Positions 1 to 12,127 of a stretch of DNA of 64,000 nucleotides are shown piece by piece (the stretch's first letter is position 1; each line of letters begins with the position of its first letter). Where the stretch lies: positions 33,986,555 through 34,050,554 of the forward strand of contig OX457046.1 in NCBI GenBank assembly GCA_949752735.1, given 5' to 3'. Source of the stretch: Lumbricus terrestris (Eukaryota; Annelida; Clitellata; Crassiclitellata; Lumbricidae). Made by a program: the position numbers and the translations under genes. Below the pieces are notes generated by a model. It did no database searches, had not been told where the DNA came from, and saw only the letters and a program-made list of their open reading frames with translations.

Positions 1-870
1 GTTTTAAAATCTATTCTCATCCGTGTCAATCTCACATTAATACAATAGGAATAAATAGATCTATCGCCACACAGGCCCACACTGATCGCATTAGCTCTGA
101 TCGTAAGCGACATATTTTTTATTTGTGACTCGACACTGCAACACACGAATATAGTCACCCAATGCGATTGGCTGCTTTGATTCATATCCGATTACAAGCA
201 ACCAACAAAGGTGAGACTCCGTTCGTGTGTTGAGAGCTTATACAGTACTGTACAAGTCATAAGCTCTGAAAGCAATGTGGTCACATAGTCAAACAGAGGC
301 ATATCCTTTCATTTCAGATCTCTGCGCAAACTGCCGGAAATGCCCATTAGACAGCGCTGAAAGTGGTTTCTCAAAGAAGCCTGCATGATCTGAGGCGGGC
401 AAAGTTGAGACCCTTTGTGCGAACATTCATTTTTTCTGATGACTTTTTAGTAATTGTTTTAGGTCTATATGTCGAAACTTGGCGATTGGCTGCCAGTTTA
501 TATGATGAATGCATGAATGAATTTATGAGTTTATGATAAATGCATAGCTCCCTATATATGTTGAACATGCGACCCGGCTAAGACTCGGCAACGAATATAT
601 CTTGACTGTGAGTAAACTGATTCCACCTCCACTGGCAGGGCCGAAAAGTGAGCGGCTATCTCCGTGAGTCCGTGTCTATACAAGTGCATATATACGCGAA
701 TACATACATTTCCACATACATACTGCACCTAATTATATCTTTCTCGGTTGTAGGCCTTGTAGGCCGATCATCTGGAATTAGCTCCATCCCTCAATGTTGC
801 GTTTATTACATTTAATACAACTTTGTTTCATAAATCTCTCAAGTCGTTTTTCATTTGTCGTGGCTGGGCT
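1..870. other. No recognised feature
   Basis: AT-rich single-copy-looking DNA. I see no gene, RNA or clear repeat here. Confidence 0.5.
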
Positions 871-874
871 GGGA

Positions 875-1030
875 GCACTCCTGATTAGCTTTCTGGAAGG
901 GCCGTTATATAAGTCCATAGAATGAATGAATGAGCGAATGAATGAATGAATGAATGAATGAATGAACGAACGAACGAATGAATGAATGAACGAACGAATG
1001 AATGAATGTATGAACGAATGAATGGATATG
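875..1030 (+). mobile_element. LINE 3' tail with (AATG)n microsatellite
   Basis: GGCTGGGCTGGGAGCACTCC, then gaagggccgttatataagtc, followed directly by about 100 bp of AATG/AACG repeats (920-1023). It is the same 3' signature as at 41.9, 46.4 and 46.9 kb, in plus orientation. Confidence 0.6.
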
Positions 1031-1552
1031 CATGCATATAGAGCAATGTAATCCGTACTCATCCAAGCGGCGAATTGTCCACAAAAGTGTCCCTTTTCTC
1101 CAGACATGATTTCCTCAATTCCTCGCGATCTACACCTGCTTCGATGAAGCCGACTTCCCTGTACATTTTCGAAGTGCTGTCTGACCGACCGACACCTGGC
1201 ATTTTATTGCAGCGCTACTAATTGCGAAGTCGTAACCTGTGGCTACTATAAACCCCCTTGGCATGCTGCTCTCTGTCGCATAGACCAGGGGTTCTCAAAC
1301 TGTGGCACGCGTACCCTGGGGGTACGTCAGGTGCCGGTAATGGGCACGCGACAAATTCCAGGAATATAAAACAATTTTCTTCGAGTTTATGGACTTCCTT
1401 TGTTAGCGATGATTTTTAACGTGTTTTGCAGCAACACGTGACAGCATCGTCATTTCTTTCGTTCTCTAGGCCTACATTTAACTAGGCTATAATTATATAC
1501 TCACATACTATCTAGGGCATGCAACATATTTATGTTTAGGAAACCTTAGGCC

Positions 1553-1722
1553 CGGTGGTGCAGTCCTAAAAAATGAAGTGGGGGGACGCCTGGAAATTGA
1601 AGTGGGGGGACGCCTGGAAAATTGAAGTAGAAACTGTAGCAAAAAGTGCAATTTTGCAAGAATTTTGCAAAAAGTGGGGGGACGGCGTCCCCCCCCCGCG
1701 TCCCCGCCCCACTACACCACTG
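1553..1722. mobile_element. hAT-like MITE with perfect 8-bp TSD
   Basis: Imperfect terminal inverted repeats CGGTGGTGCAGT…ACTACACCACTG, flanked on both sides by CTTAGGCC (1545-1552 and 1723-1730). Inside are direct repeats of gaagtggggggacgcctgga. No coding capacity. Confidence 0.75.
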
Positions 1723-2136
1723 CTTAGGCCTATTACTATAATTTTGTAACAAATAATGTTTAAGCTTATAAATGGTTGAAAGAACCAAAGCCAGTTATTC
1801 TCAGCCTATATAGGGCTCAAATAGGGGATAGCTGAATTGGCCTAGCGACTAATTTCTGGTCGAGCTGTAACTTGTAAGCTGAAATATCGGGATTACATTA
1901 CACAAGGAGTATATCGGGGCTTACATTACACAAGGAGTGAATAACTAATATCACGTGAAAATTAATTTTTAAAAACTTGTCTAAAATTTACGTTGTTTTG
2001 CTCAGGGCTGCAGGGTCAGCGGTTCTCACGTACAGGCGCCCAGGATTCAGAGGATTAAAATAGGTTGATGTGGGTGAAAGAAAATAATGGAATCGACGAA
2101 GCTGCTCGTGCTGCCTTGACCCGGTTGATACTAATA

Positions 2137-4233
2137 ATTGAAGGGCCTGGAGCAATAACAAGGTATGTCGAAAATCATGAATGTTGGGAAATCGACTTCA
2201 AAGGTTTACCACTTCAAACTGCTGTATCTAAGCCATTTGACAACATATCAACAAGCTGTTTTGAGCAATATGTACCTTAAAATAGTCTTTAACGAAATTG
2301 TCACATTATACAGTGCGAAATATGAAATTATTATTATTTTTTACACATTTTGCTTCATATCGTGTTATTGCAGCATGAATACTCCGTCATTGGTATAATT
2401 TCTGGTGCAATAGCAGGTTATGTCGACAAAGTGTTTTCTAGCAGCTGCAATACCACACATATTATGTGGTATAAGTCGACATACCTTGTTATTGCACCAA
2501 ACGGTCTCTATTACACAGTTCGAGAATCGTGCAAGAAGATTGTAAGTCACCATAACTGTAGTACTGTCGAGATATAAAATATTCAAAAGCAGTGTGACAT
2601 GACGTTTTAATGACATAACCGTAGAAATTGTATGCAATATCAGATCTTTGTATCGCGGTTCAGACTTTTCATTTTTACAAAATAAGAGCCATCATCATTT
2701 TGTTTCAACATTTCATTGGATTCATCAATAAAAAATTTGATAAACCGAAACTGCATCTGCTTCTCGTAATGATTTTTTAACCTCTAAAGCTGAGAAAGAA
2801 AAAAATTATCTTTCAGCAGCACATATTGTGTTGAAATCAACGTTTGCCAACTGTTCATCTTTAATACACTTGGTGCTAGGTTGTTGCGATTGTGAGACTC
2901 GCAAATCATTTTTAATACTATAACAATCTTTGTCAAAAAGCGTTGGAATGACAGCACCTACGTTTAGGGAGTGGTAGTAAAGTGTTATTGCGTTTTTAAT
3001 ACTTCAACCCAGCGCCAGTTAAGTGTGCGAAAATAAAAACAGTACTGTTGGTGAAGATAAAATCTACACAAAATTCAGAGGCAATCTGGGATCAATCCGG
3101 GACATGAGGCGCAAAGGGTCAATTCTGGAACTGTCCCAGCGAATTCGGGACGATTGTTAGACCTAGGATTTTGCTCATCTTCAGCGTCTTCGGGTTGATT
3201 CGTATCATGGTCGTGTGAAATTAAGACGAGATATTAATAGGAGGAGGTTGATTTGGCAATGACATATGGCCGACTCATTTCGTTTCATGAGGTAGATTCA
3301 GGGCTGAAAGTGAGCCGTGTCAATTCGGGTCTGCGACCCGGCATCGATTTTCGTGACCTGCCGCTGTCGGGTCTCAGCCCGTCAGCCGAGTCAAATATTT
3401 AAGTCACACTGTGACTATAGCCTACCAATTACGAAATCCTGAAAGAAATTGGTACAGTTTAATGAGTTTATAGAAAATTCGGTGCGATTGACTAAAAAAG
3501 GTCGTCAGAAAAGTTTTTAGGTAAAACCAAAAATTCCGTTGTTTTACTCAGACCCGGCAACTTTTCCAAATCACTTTCAGCTCTGGGAAGCCTAGACTGT
3601 CGAGCGTAGATTTAAGTCGACGATACACAATGCCAAATTGAGTATTAAACGTAGGTCTATTGCCTAAACCATCAAACATAGTATCTCAAACTACACCTTA
3701 CCAACCTCTGTTGTTTTTTTTAGAGACTTAAAAAAATTTACGACCTAACGAAGCTAATAGTTTTTCACGATTCATTTTCGCATAAGTTACAACAGTAGGC
3801 CTACTGATCTCAATAAAAATGTCGGATTATTATGAAATTCACTGTCACGTGCGCCGTTGTGGTGTACGGTAACGCAACATACAAAATTCTTGATAGCACG
3901 GACATAGCCCAATTCAAACGAAAGTGGGAGCAATAACAGGTTATGTCAAATAACCTCATTATTGCACCGGCGCTAATATAAAGTTTGCAAAAAAACACGC
4001 CAGTGTATGTTGTCATACCCTGATATCGCATTAGAGTTATGGTCGAACTCTGCCGGGTGCGCAATAACATGTTATGTCGACATAACGTTTTTTGAAAAAC
4101 AGCGCTCAAAACTATTCAGATCTGTACCAAATTCACAGGGTTTATAGATTACCATCTTCCGCTCACGGTGGCATACTGTTTCGCAAGACATAGGTATGTC
4201 GACTTACCTTGTTATTGCTCCAAGCCCTTCAAT
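2137..4233. mobile_element. 2.1-kb element with inverted ends and repeated internal motif
   Basis: Left end ATTGAAGGGCCTGGAGCAAT, right end its near complement (caagcccttcaat). The motif GCAATAACA(a)GGT(t)ATGTCGA recurs near 2151, 2405, 2470 (inverted), 3930, 4051 and 4190 (inverted). No coding region was recognised and the TSD is unclear. Confidence 0.6.
3486..3510. repeat. Dispersed GACTAAAAAAAGGTCGTCA family, first copy
   Basis: Copies of TGACTAAAAAAAGGTCGTCA occur at about 3488, 5353, 5956, 13681, 16139, 16211 (direct) and 40595, 40665 (inverted), usually followed by TTTTT and a purine/CGG-rich arm. The 5353 and 5956 copies share a further 100 bp (ctgtttttcgggcaagca…, ttccacgagatttcaggatt). 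Class unknown. Confidence 0.6.
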
Positions 4234-4298
4234 TGTAATCGACTTTTCGGATTTGGATTAAGAAAAAAACAGCACGAGAGGTAGCAGGAAAACGAGGT

Positions 4299-4570
4299 TT
4301 AGGAGGAGAGGGAGGAAGAGCAAGTAGAAGACAAAGAAGAAAAAGAAGTGGTGGTGGTGGTGGTGGTGGTGGTGGTGTGGTGGTGGACTGGTGGTGGTGG
4401 TGGTGGTGGTGGACCGTGGAAGTGAAGGAAGAGGAGTAGGAGGAAGAGCAGATGGAGAAGGAGGATCTGGAGGACGAGGTTGGAGTTTATGAGGCGAAAG
4501 AAGATGAGAAGGGGAGAAGGAATAGAATAAGTTAGAGGTGGAAGGCGAAGATGAAAGAACAGGAGGTGGT
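4299..4570. other. Purine-rich GGT/GAGGA tract
   Basis: (GTG)n and GGAGGAGGA on the plus strand over about 270 bp; poly-Pro and Leu-rich frames on the minus strand are compositional. Confidence 0.7.
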
Positions 4571-5175
4571 GAAACTTCAGATCTGTCGCCTTTTTCGTCG
4601 TAATAGTATTTGAATAAAAGTAAATACTTTTATTCAAATACTAGTAATTTGCATTTATTCGTGTGAAGCAATGCAATGTTTGCAACGCACGTAAATGGTT
4701 TAAATATGTAAAACATTCTGCACTTTGATCCTGTTAGTCTATAAAATAGGAAAAATGACTATAAAATTATTCCAACGATTACTTCGCCGCTGTTTGCACT
4801 CCGTCAGTGCCAATCCAAAGCCTGAAAAAGGAGGAGGGTGACACTAGCCATCTTTGCTATAATAAAGTATCGTTAAACAGCAACAGGCAGAGATTCTAAC
4901 AAAAGTTGTCTCAGTTGTTTTATCACAGCAGAAACGTACGTGTCATGACTAAAATGAACTGTTCGATAAAACACGAACAACCTACATGTATTGTATAATA
5001 GGCCTACTTGAAAGTCTAGTTGAAACCATTTATTTGCTATAGCTTCAGCAACTCTTTTACGCGAGGCGGCCAATTCAGCTGCACTCCCAGGTATAATCGA
5101 TGTCTTCGGTAAGTAAGATGCGGCGCAAGAATGAATGCTGGTTGCGTCCCAGGTCAATTGCTTTCCCCAGCCCAC

Positions 5176-5177
<2 letters not shown>

Positions 5178-5253
<76 letters not shown>

Positions 5254-5499
5254 ATTATTATTATCATCATTATCATTATAATTGGTAGTCCAGAGAGCAA
5301 ATGCCACCAAATTTCGGGAAAAACTGTTTTTCGGGCAAGCATACCCGGGAAATGACTAAAAAAAGGTCGCCAACTTTTTTTCTCTGAAAAGTAGTATTTT
5401 CCACGAGATTTCAGGATTTATTTCTCGGGCAGAAGTTAAATCTTAGCCCCCCTCCATTGCTGAAATCTCCCGTACGCCTATGGGTAGTAGCCTAATAAA

Positions 5500-5561
<62 letters not shown>

Positions 5562-5577
5562 TATTATTATTATTATT
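5178..5577. repeat. Two (TTA)n microsatellites
   Basis: Pure TTA at 5178-5262 and 5504-5577, separated by the GACTAAAAAAAGG repeat. Poly-Ile, poly-Tyr and poly-Asn frames are artefacts. Confidence 0.95.
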
Positions 5578-5843
5578 GAATGTGTTGGATTCTATATATA
5601 TATTTTTTTAAATGTCCCTGGCATCAACCTACATGTATATTGATGGTCGGACTACACAGCAAAATCGCAATAGAAACTAAACGTAGCCTACACCATAATA
5701 ATAATCTTTTCTTTAATTAAACGCCTGCAAACGCACTGCGCTTTACATTTACAAGTTATGCAGTAATCTTAATTAAACTTAACTACTAACTGAACAGACA
5801 GCTTTGCAATTACATGGCGCTAATAGCAGCCTACAAAGCAAAA

Positions 5844-5916
5844 CCGCCCAACGGGGGCTCGAACTCACTACCTCTCGCACTCTTGGCCAGCGTGTTAACC
5901 ATTACTCTACCGGGCC
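5844..5916 (-). tRNA. tRNA-like sequence, probably a pseudogene or SINE head
   Basis: Minus strand: GCCCGGTAGAGTAATGGTTA (A box), GAGTTCGAGCCCCCGTTGGG (B box). GCCCGGT can pair with the 3' GTTGGGC using wobbles, but D, anticodon and T stems are not convincing. I see no reliable anticodon. It abuts a copy of the GACTAAAAAAAGGTCGTC repeat. Confidence 0.3.
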
Positions 5917-6119
5917 CCGGGCAAAACTGTTTTTCGGGCAAGCAGACCCGAGAAATAACTAAAAAAAGGTCGTCAACTTTTTTCTGGGAAAAAATAGTAG
6001 GCTATTTTCCACGAGATTTCAGGATTTATTTAACGATAGAGATAGGATTCAGCTCGAAATGCCATAGATCAAAGAAACGAGAGAAGCCATTGTCTATATA
6101 CAGTGAGTATTCAACCGCA

Positions 6120-6640
6120 ATAGATGAGTCTTAATTACGTTTGAACATGAAAGACATCAGTCACATCAGAGACTGTGCGTTTCTACATGGACGGCACTAT
6201 ATAAATTGTCCTGCCGCATGCTTAGGCTTACAAACCTCAGACGCATACGATGCTAGTCGGATTAAAACAGGCAGACATAATTGGTTAGATTAATGAGACT
6301 CTTTGTATACGATACCGGTCGTTGTCTGAGGACGGATAAAAGACAAAAGCGACGTGCTGCCTGTCTGCTTTGACGTGCGCTAGTTTAATTAGTGCTGTTT
6401 GTCAGGCGCGAATAGGAGGGATGCTGCAATTGGTGACTCGTTTAGTTGGCGATACAAGTACGCATGCACTGGGTGTAGCCTGGTCAACTGTAACTGAACG
6501 GACGTAAGAGAGGAAGAAATGCAGAATGCGGTCGTGTTCGTATTTCGATGAGTTTTGTGTCGTTAGATCTACAGCAAGATTAGGAAGATAGATGAGTTTA
6601 TGAAACGTTTAACTGTCATCGAATATTGGCTCGGTTCAGG
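6120..6640. other. No recognised feature
   Basis: Mixed composition, no coding signal or repeat recognised. Confidence 0.4.
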
Positions 6641-6641
6641 A

Positions 6642-6806
6642 GGAAGGAAGGAAGGAAGGAAGGAAGGAAGGAAGGAAGGAAGGAAGGAAGGAAGGAAGGA
6701 AGGAAGGAAGGAAGGAAGGAAGAATAGAATAAAATACAATGTATAAATAACAGATTAGAACATAAAATGATGGAATAGAATAGAATAGAATAGAATAGAA
6801 TAGAAT
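6642..6806. repeat. (AAGG)n and (AATAG)n microsatellites
   Basis: AAGG at 6642-6721 and AATAG at 6774-6806, with an unrelated spacer. Confidence 0.95.
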
Positions 6807-6809
6807 AGA

Positions 6810-8215
6810 GCTGATTGTGTCGCTATAATATTATATCAGCTATACAATAGTAGTGGGATCTAAGATTTTTCTTCGTTTGCTCTTCCTCCTCTACTTCTTC
6901 CTTTCCATTGAATGAGATTCTCCTCTCCATCAGATTGATACCTAATCTCTGTCTCTTTAAGTTAAGACTGCGTGCCCTGATACTCGACAATAACTAATGA
7001 ATTATTCCGGCAGATCGTGGCTAATCATTGTTTCTTATTGCTGTGTGATTAAGTTGATATAACTAGCCTACATGTAGGCTATTAAATAACGTTCCATCCT
7101 CACTTTGAATAAATTTGGTGGCGACTTAAGTTAGATCAAAATTCCTATACTATACCCGCACAGTATCCCGACCATAGCCTACAGTGACTTTTGTGCCTCA
7201 ACCTTCGTCCAAGGTCCTATGATAATCGAATGTGTAACCGTGCTCTTAGTTAAGGTGTTTACTGTTTAGTAAATTGCTTACTGTTCCTTTTCCAAAGTTG
7301 TTTTGAGTAATTATAAATTGTGTCAGGATCACTCTACGACAACATAATGGCCATCATCATCATGGTATAGCCGCCCAGGGGACCCACCTAGCGGGGTTGC
7401 GAGACCCCTTCCGGGTCCCCTGTGCAACCAAATGGAAAATATTAGCATAATTATTTAAGTAGGCCTACTGTTTCATTATACATGTATTTGTAAACTTTGT
7501 TTCTTTGATGCTTGATTTCATTTGTTGTTCTTGGTTGCCAAATAAATGATTTGATTTGATTTTTTTAAAATTTTATTTGACTCCCTTCTGCTCTTCCTTA
7601 TCAAATTACTAAATAATAAGTTATTAAGTAATAAATGGTAGTTATAGCAATAATAGTAATACTTATAATAATGGCCTTATAATAATAATGATACTAAACC
7701 CGGCACCAACGAAGACTAGACTACACCCATCGCAGTACAATACAATCCTTAATTTTTAAATTCTAATGGATAACATGACTGTAACTAAGGGACAAGATAA
7801 CAGCAACAGCACAAGCACCAACGCCAACATCAGCAGCTACACAGCATCACAATGCCAGCAAGGATCGATTGATCAAAGTAATCAGGCCTCTACTATTATA
7901 GCTGTTCGTTAAAAGGGTCCATGTAGGATCAGTGTTGGGACGACGCAAGTCATACTGAGCTATTGTAATAGGTCTATATAAATGCTGGTTGCCAACGGTG
8001 TAAATCGCAGAAGACGCGCAGCAGACGACAGCGCAGCCATATACGTCAAGAGTCCAGTATCTCTCGTCTCGATTCGATACAGCTGCGCACAACAGGTAGG
8101 CCGCTACACGTCAAAGTTTCAAGTCGCAGTTACGCGCTACAGTTACGCTACAGTTACGCGTTACATATAGGCCTACACGTTAGAGGACTTGCGCACTGGG
8201 AGCGCCTCTGAACGG
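6810..8215. other. No gene; possible retroelement end near 7530
   Basis: ccaaataaatgatttgatttgattt at about 7537 looks like a LINE/SINE 3' end with (TTGAT)n. The C-rich hairpin gcgagaccccttccgggtcccc lies near 7400. The short frame at 7982-8100 matches nothing I know. Confidence 0.35.
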
Positions 8216-8216
8216 T

Positions 8217-8400
8217 TCACCCTACTATAGAGTATAGGGTGACCATACGTCCCGGTTTTCCGGTGCATGTCCCGGTTTTTTGTGATGCGTCCCGGTTTTT
8301 TGTGATGCGTCCCGGTGTCCCGACGACTTGGGCAAAAAGGCAGAATTGTCCCGGTTTTTGACAAGACGGAAACTTGGATATTGAAAACGTCGGTTTTATG
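8217..8400. repeat. GTCCCGGTTTTTTG tandem next to a TAGGGTGACCATACG end
   Basis: TAGGGTGACCATACGTCCCG (8235) is a common DNA-transposon terminus; then gatgcgtcccggttttttgt repeats. The other end was not found. Confidence 0.55.
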
Positions 8401-8692
8401 TAAATCACAGATCAAAGTGTAGTTGTAACCCAAAAAGTCGTATTATATTGTATCTTTAGTAGAAGATTAGTGAGTTTAGTTAATACGTTGAACGATTTAT
8501 CAAGGTAGGGCGAGACTAAAGGCGCTTTATAAATGTTTAAATACAATACAATACACGTTAAAATTACACGTCAGAGCTGCGCCCTACAGTTATATAGGCC
8601 TGCGCGTCGTCGTCATCGTCATCTTCATCGTCATCGTCATCGTCATCATCATCATTGTCATCATCGCCATATAATAATGTATTGTCTATGTA

Positions 8693-9402
8693 GGGGAAAG
8701 GCTTGTAATATGAGCTAGTGTGTAATATGGGCCTCGACTGTTTCTCCCACCTACCATGTCTGCGGAGAGCTCTTACTGTGGGATACAATCCGTCCACCGT
8801 TTTCAACTTCCTGTTTTGAATGTGTCCCTATGCTCATAACCTCCGCACGAAACTATTCAATGTTTTAGTTTTTATGTAGATTTCTTATAAAAATTTTCGA
8901 ACTTCAGCAGCTGTTGTGTGGCTTAATATTTGAGTTACGCTATACCTTTTGGTCTCAGAAGGTAGGGAATTTCTTCATCATGTAAAAACGCAACTATCTT
9001 GATATTTAAAACTTTCGTTGATCACGCTATAGGCCCTAACGGATTTTCACTAAGCATACCAGTGTGTGTAATATGGGCCAGTAATTAAATGTGGGCTTCT
9101 GCCATTCATGCAAGCACACAAAGTCGTGTAATATGGGCCACTTTCTGTACTAAGAAAAAAATGTTTTCAAATTTACCACGGCGGTCCATATTACACACAA
9201 GGTTGTGTAATATGGTCCATTTTTCGTACTTATAAAAAAATAATTTAAAAATTTATTTGAACAGATTAAAGAATAATTTCTTCACATTTGATCCCAATTC
9301 ATGCCAAGTAGTGCCTGGAATAAACGAAACGACGCATTCAACTACATCTGTACTGTAAAATAGTAAAGTTCCTTAGGGGGCCCATATTAGAAACCTTTCC
9401 CC
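8693..9402. mobile_element. TIR element with repeated TGTGTAATATGGGCC
   Basis: Ends GGGGAAAGGCTTGTAATATG… and …CATATTAGAAACCTTTCCCC, each next to TA. TGTAATATGGGCC or its complement occurs at about 8728, 9067, 9126, 9184, 9205 and 9378. Non-coding, 710 bp. Confidence 0.6.
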
Positions 9403-9538
9403 TACACATACACACATAAGATATATCTGTATATATGTATATAGGCCTCTCTTTTTCTATCTCTCAGAGATTCTCTCTCTATATATATATTAATTCATTC
9501 ATTTCAAGAATTTATGTAGCGCCCCTTCAAGAAATCCA

Positions 9539-9539
<1 letters not shown>

Positions 9540-9588
<49 letters not shown>
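9540..9588. repeat. (TA)n target of the mariner-like element
   Basis: TA run continues on the other side at 10608-10639, so the element likely inserted into it. Confidence 0.9.
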
Positions 9589-9592
<4 letters not shown>

Positions 9593-10602
9593 GGTCCAGC
9601 ATAAATGTCCCGGACTTTGCACGCGTATAACTTCGCCAATTTTTAACATTTATTTATACTTAATGCATCAAATTAAAGGCATTTCAATCTAGTATTAGCT
9701 CTGAAAAAAGTCGAACTGATACTAGGTTAGGTTTTAATTATGCACTTGGAACAGCGCTAGCTACCAATTTTCGTCATTGCTGACGCAATATGACGCCGTT
9801 TCCCCGGGATTTTTTATATATTTTTTGCTAAAACGCGCGTAGACACGATCATTTTGGGTGTTTGTAGGGTCCCTACCATGAATGTCTTCTCATCGCAGAA
9901 CCACGTCCTTTCAATTTTGCCAACAGCCGTGCACTGCCATGCGCTGCTTCAGACGCTTGACGCTGCCAGCCGTTTCTTTGCGTAAGAGTTGGAGAGCTCG
10001 TTGGACTTCTCGCCGACGAATTAGGCCTACTTTAACTTTAGGCCAATGTAATCTTTTCCAATACGTTATGCAGTGCTCCTAAGACTGCCTGTTTTGCGCT
10101 GAATTTCCCTGGAAGATTTGCATGTAGGACCTACCCTGGTCATTGTCTTGACTGTAAATTTACTCGGACACACGCTCGAGCAATGTTAGCGGATGTGAGC
10201 GCCGTGCGCACCGATTCCCATGGTTTGCGAGTAGAAAGTCCTGTTTAATCAAGTTTCCGTAGCAGATAATTCAATGTATTGTTTATTCCATCCTCTGCTA
10301 GAAAATTCGTTAATCATTTCAAACGAATTAAATCCATTATCAGTTCGTAAAATTAAGAACGAAACGCGATTATCGTCTGTCAACGGCGCCAGATTGCGTC
10401 ACAAATGACAGCAAAATATGGTAGCCAGCGCTGTTCCAGGCATATAGCCTAATTAAAACCTAAACTAGTATCAGTTCGACTTTTTTAGAGATAATACTAG
10501 AGTGAAAATACCTTTAATTTGATGCATTAAGTATAAATAAATGTTAAAAATTGGCGAAGTTATACGCGTACAAAATCGGGACATTTATGCTGGACCACCC
10601 TG
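9587..10602. mobile_element. Mariner-like element with long inverted ends in a TA microsatellite
   Basis: TAGGGTGGTCCAGCATAAAT at the left and its complement ending GGACCACCCTG at the right, inverted repeats of about 200 bp or more, flanked by TA inside (TA)n. 1,016 bp. No transposase was recognised. Confidence 0.75.
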
Positions 10603-10642
<40 letters not shown>

Positions 10643-10737
10643 GGCGAAAAAGAAGACGTCGAAGTATCTATAAAGGGAAATAGCCTACACCAGACGCGCA
10701 AACCACACACGCAAACGCACACACAAACACACACAAG

Positions 10738-10884
<147 letters not shown>

Positions 10885-11011
10885 GTATTTAATTATTTCT
10901 ATGTTTAGTTGGGATTAGTTGCATCTGAATCTGATCACAGCCACATTAGCCACAGTATATTTATTAAAAATCGTTTGACGTGTAGGTCACGGCTAATTAA
11001 TTACAGTGAAG

Positions 11012-11299
11012 ATGGCTGACGCTGCTAATAATTCAACACTGCACAACATGACAAAGTCGCCGAAAGGTGGCCATCCCTATAACTCCGATGCGTTATTGAT
11101 CTTCCTACGGAACTTCAACATCGTCTACAACATTATCAGCGTCATTGGAATCATCGGCAACCTGCTCTGCATCGTCGTTCTGCTCGGTCACGCTCCACTG
11201 CGCCGCAAGCAGGCCAACTACTTCTTCGTCAGTCAGAGCACCATCGATCTTCTCGCGAGCATCATGCTCCTGCTCAACATGAATGTCAACGCCTACCAG
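11012..11299 (+). CDS. GPCR coding exon 1: N terminus, TM1, TM2
   Basis: The ATG at 11012 begins MADAANNSTLHNMTKSPKGG. TM1 is VYNIISVIGIIGNLLCIVVL and TM2 begins VSQSTIDLLASIMLLL. The exon ends AYQ|GTTTAG in the first extracellular loop. An attaattacag just before 11006 could be an acceptor for an upstream non-coding exon. Confidence 0.88.
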
Positions 11300-12059
11300 G
11301 TTTAGACACTATTCTTTCAAATTGTTTATTATATGAGCACCCCATGAGCACTCCTTCATGACTATGTACTCAGAAGTGCTCCCAGCCCAGCCAGTGGCGG
11401 CGCCAGGATTTCAGTTTTGGGGGTGTTAAAGGGGGTAAATCGTCAATTTTTTATATTTTTACATGGGGAAAAAATGGATGGCCTTTTTTAGGGGGGGCTT
11501 AGCCCCCCCTAGCGCCGCCACTGAGCCCAGCCCCAGCTAAATTATTAGTCTAACCTAAATTTTCAGTTATATCCAGATTTCCTTCTTGCCTTGCCTTGCC
11601 TTCAACTTTCCTCGACACGAGGGTTGGTCGCATTTTGGACAATTCTTCTCCATCCTCTCCTGTCTTCGGTTGCTCTCAACAATTCTTCTGTTGATAACCC
11701 CGTCCATTCACACATGTTGTCCCACCACTTCTTATTAACCTCAAAACACCTGATTTTGGTCAGATGGGACACAAATCATTGTTTTGGCTGCTTTTCATGA
11801 TAATTATGGTCTTACTCGTCTGGATCTTGACCTTATGATCTTAACTTTGGATTGAAAGGCAAGGTGGGACGTCGTGCATAGGAAACAAGGAACCAGCCAA
11901 CTGTAAAAAGGGTCGTAAGTCAGTCATTGGGTGAAAGAGCTACCTGAAGATTTAAGAGAACAAGGAATTCTGAACCAGTTGACATGTATGGTGCAGCAAC
12001 TGTCACACATCTCTTTCTTTATGGTGGAAGCAGTCATGATTCTTTGGAGTGATTCATAC

Positions 12060-12127
<68 letters not shown>

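Noticed and set aside
4873..5355. Poly-Asn, poly-Ile and poly-Tyr proteins
   Set aside because: Translation of (TTA)n; no flanking splice or coding signal.
7982..8170. Possible small exon with CAACAG|GTAGGCC
   Set aside because: Protein matches nothing on either strand and the neighbourhood is repeats.
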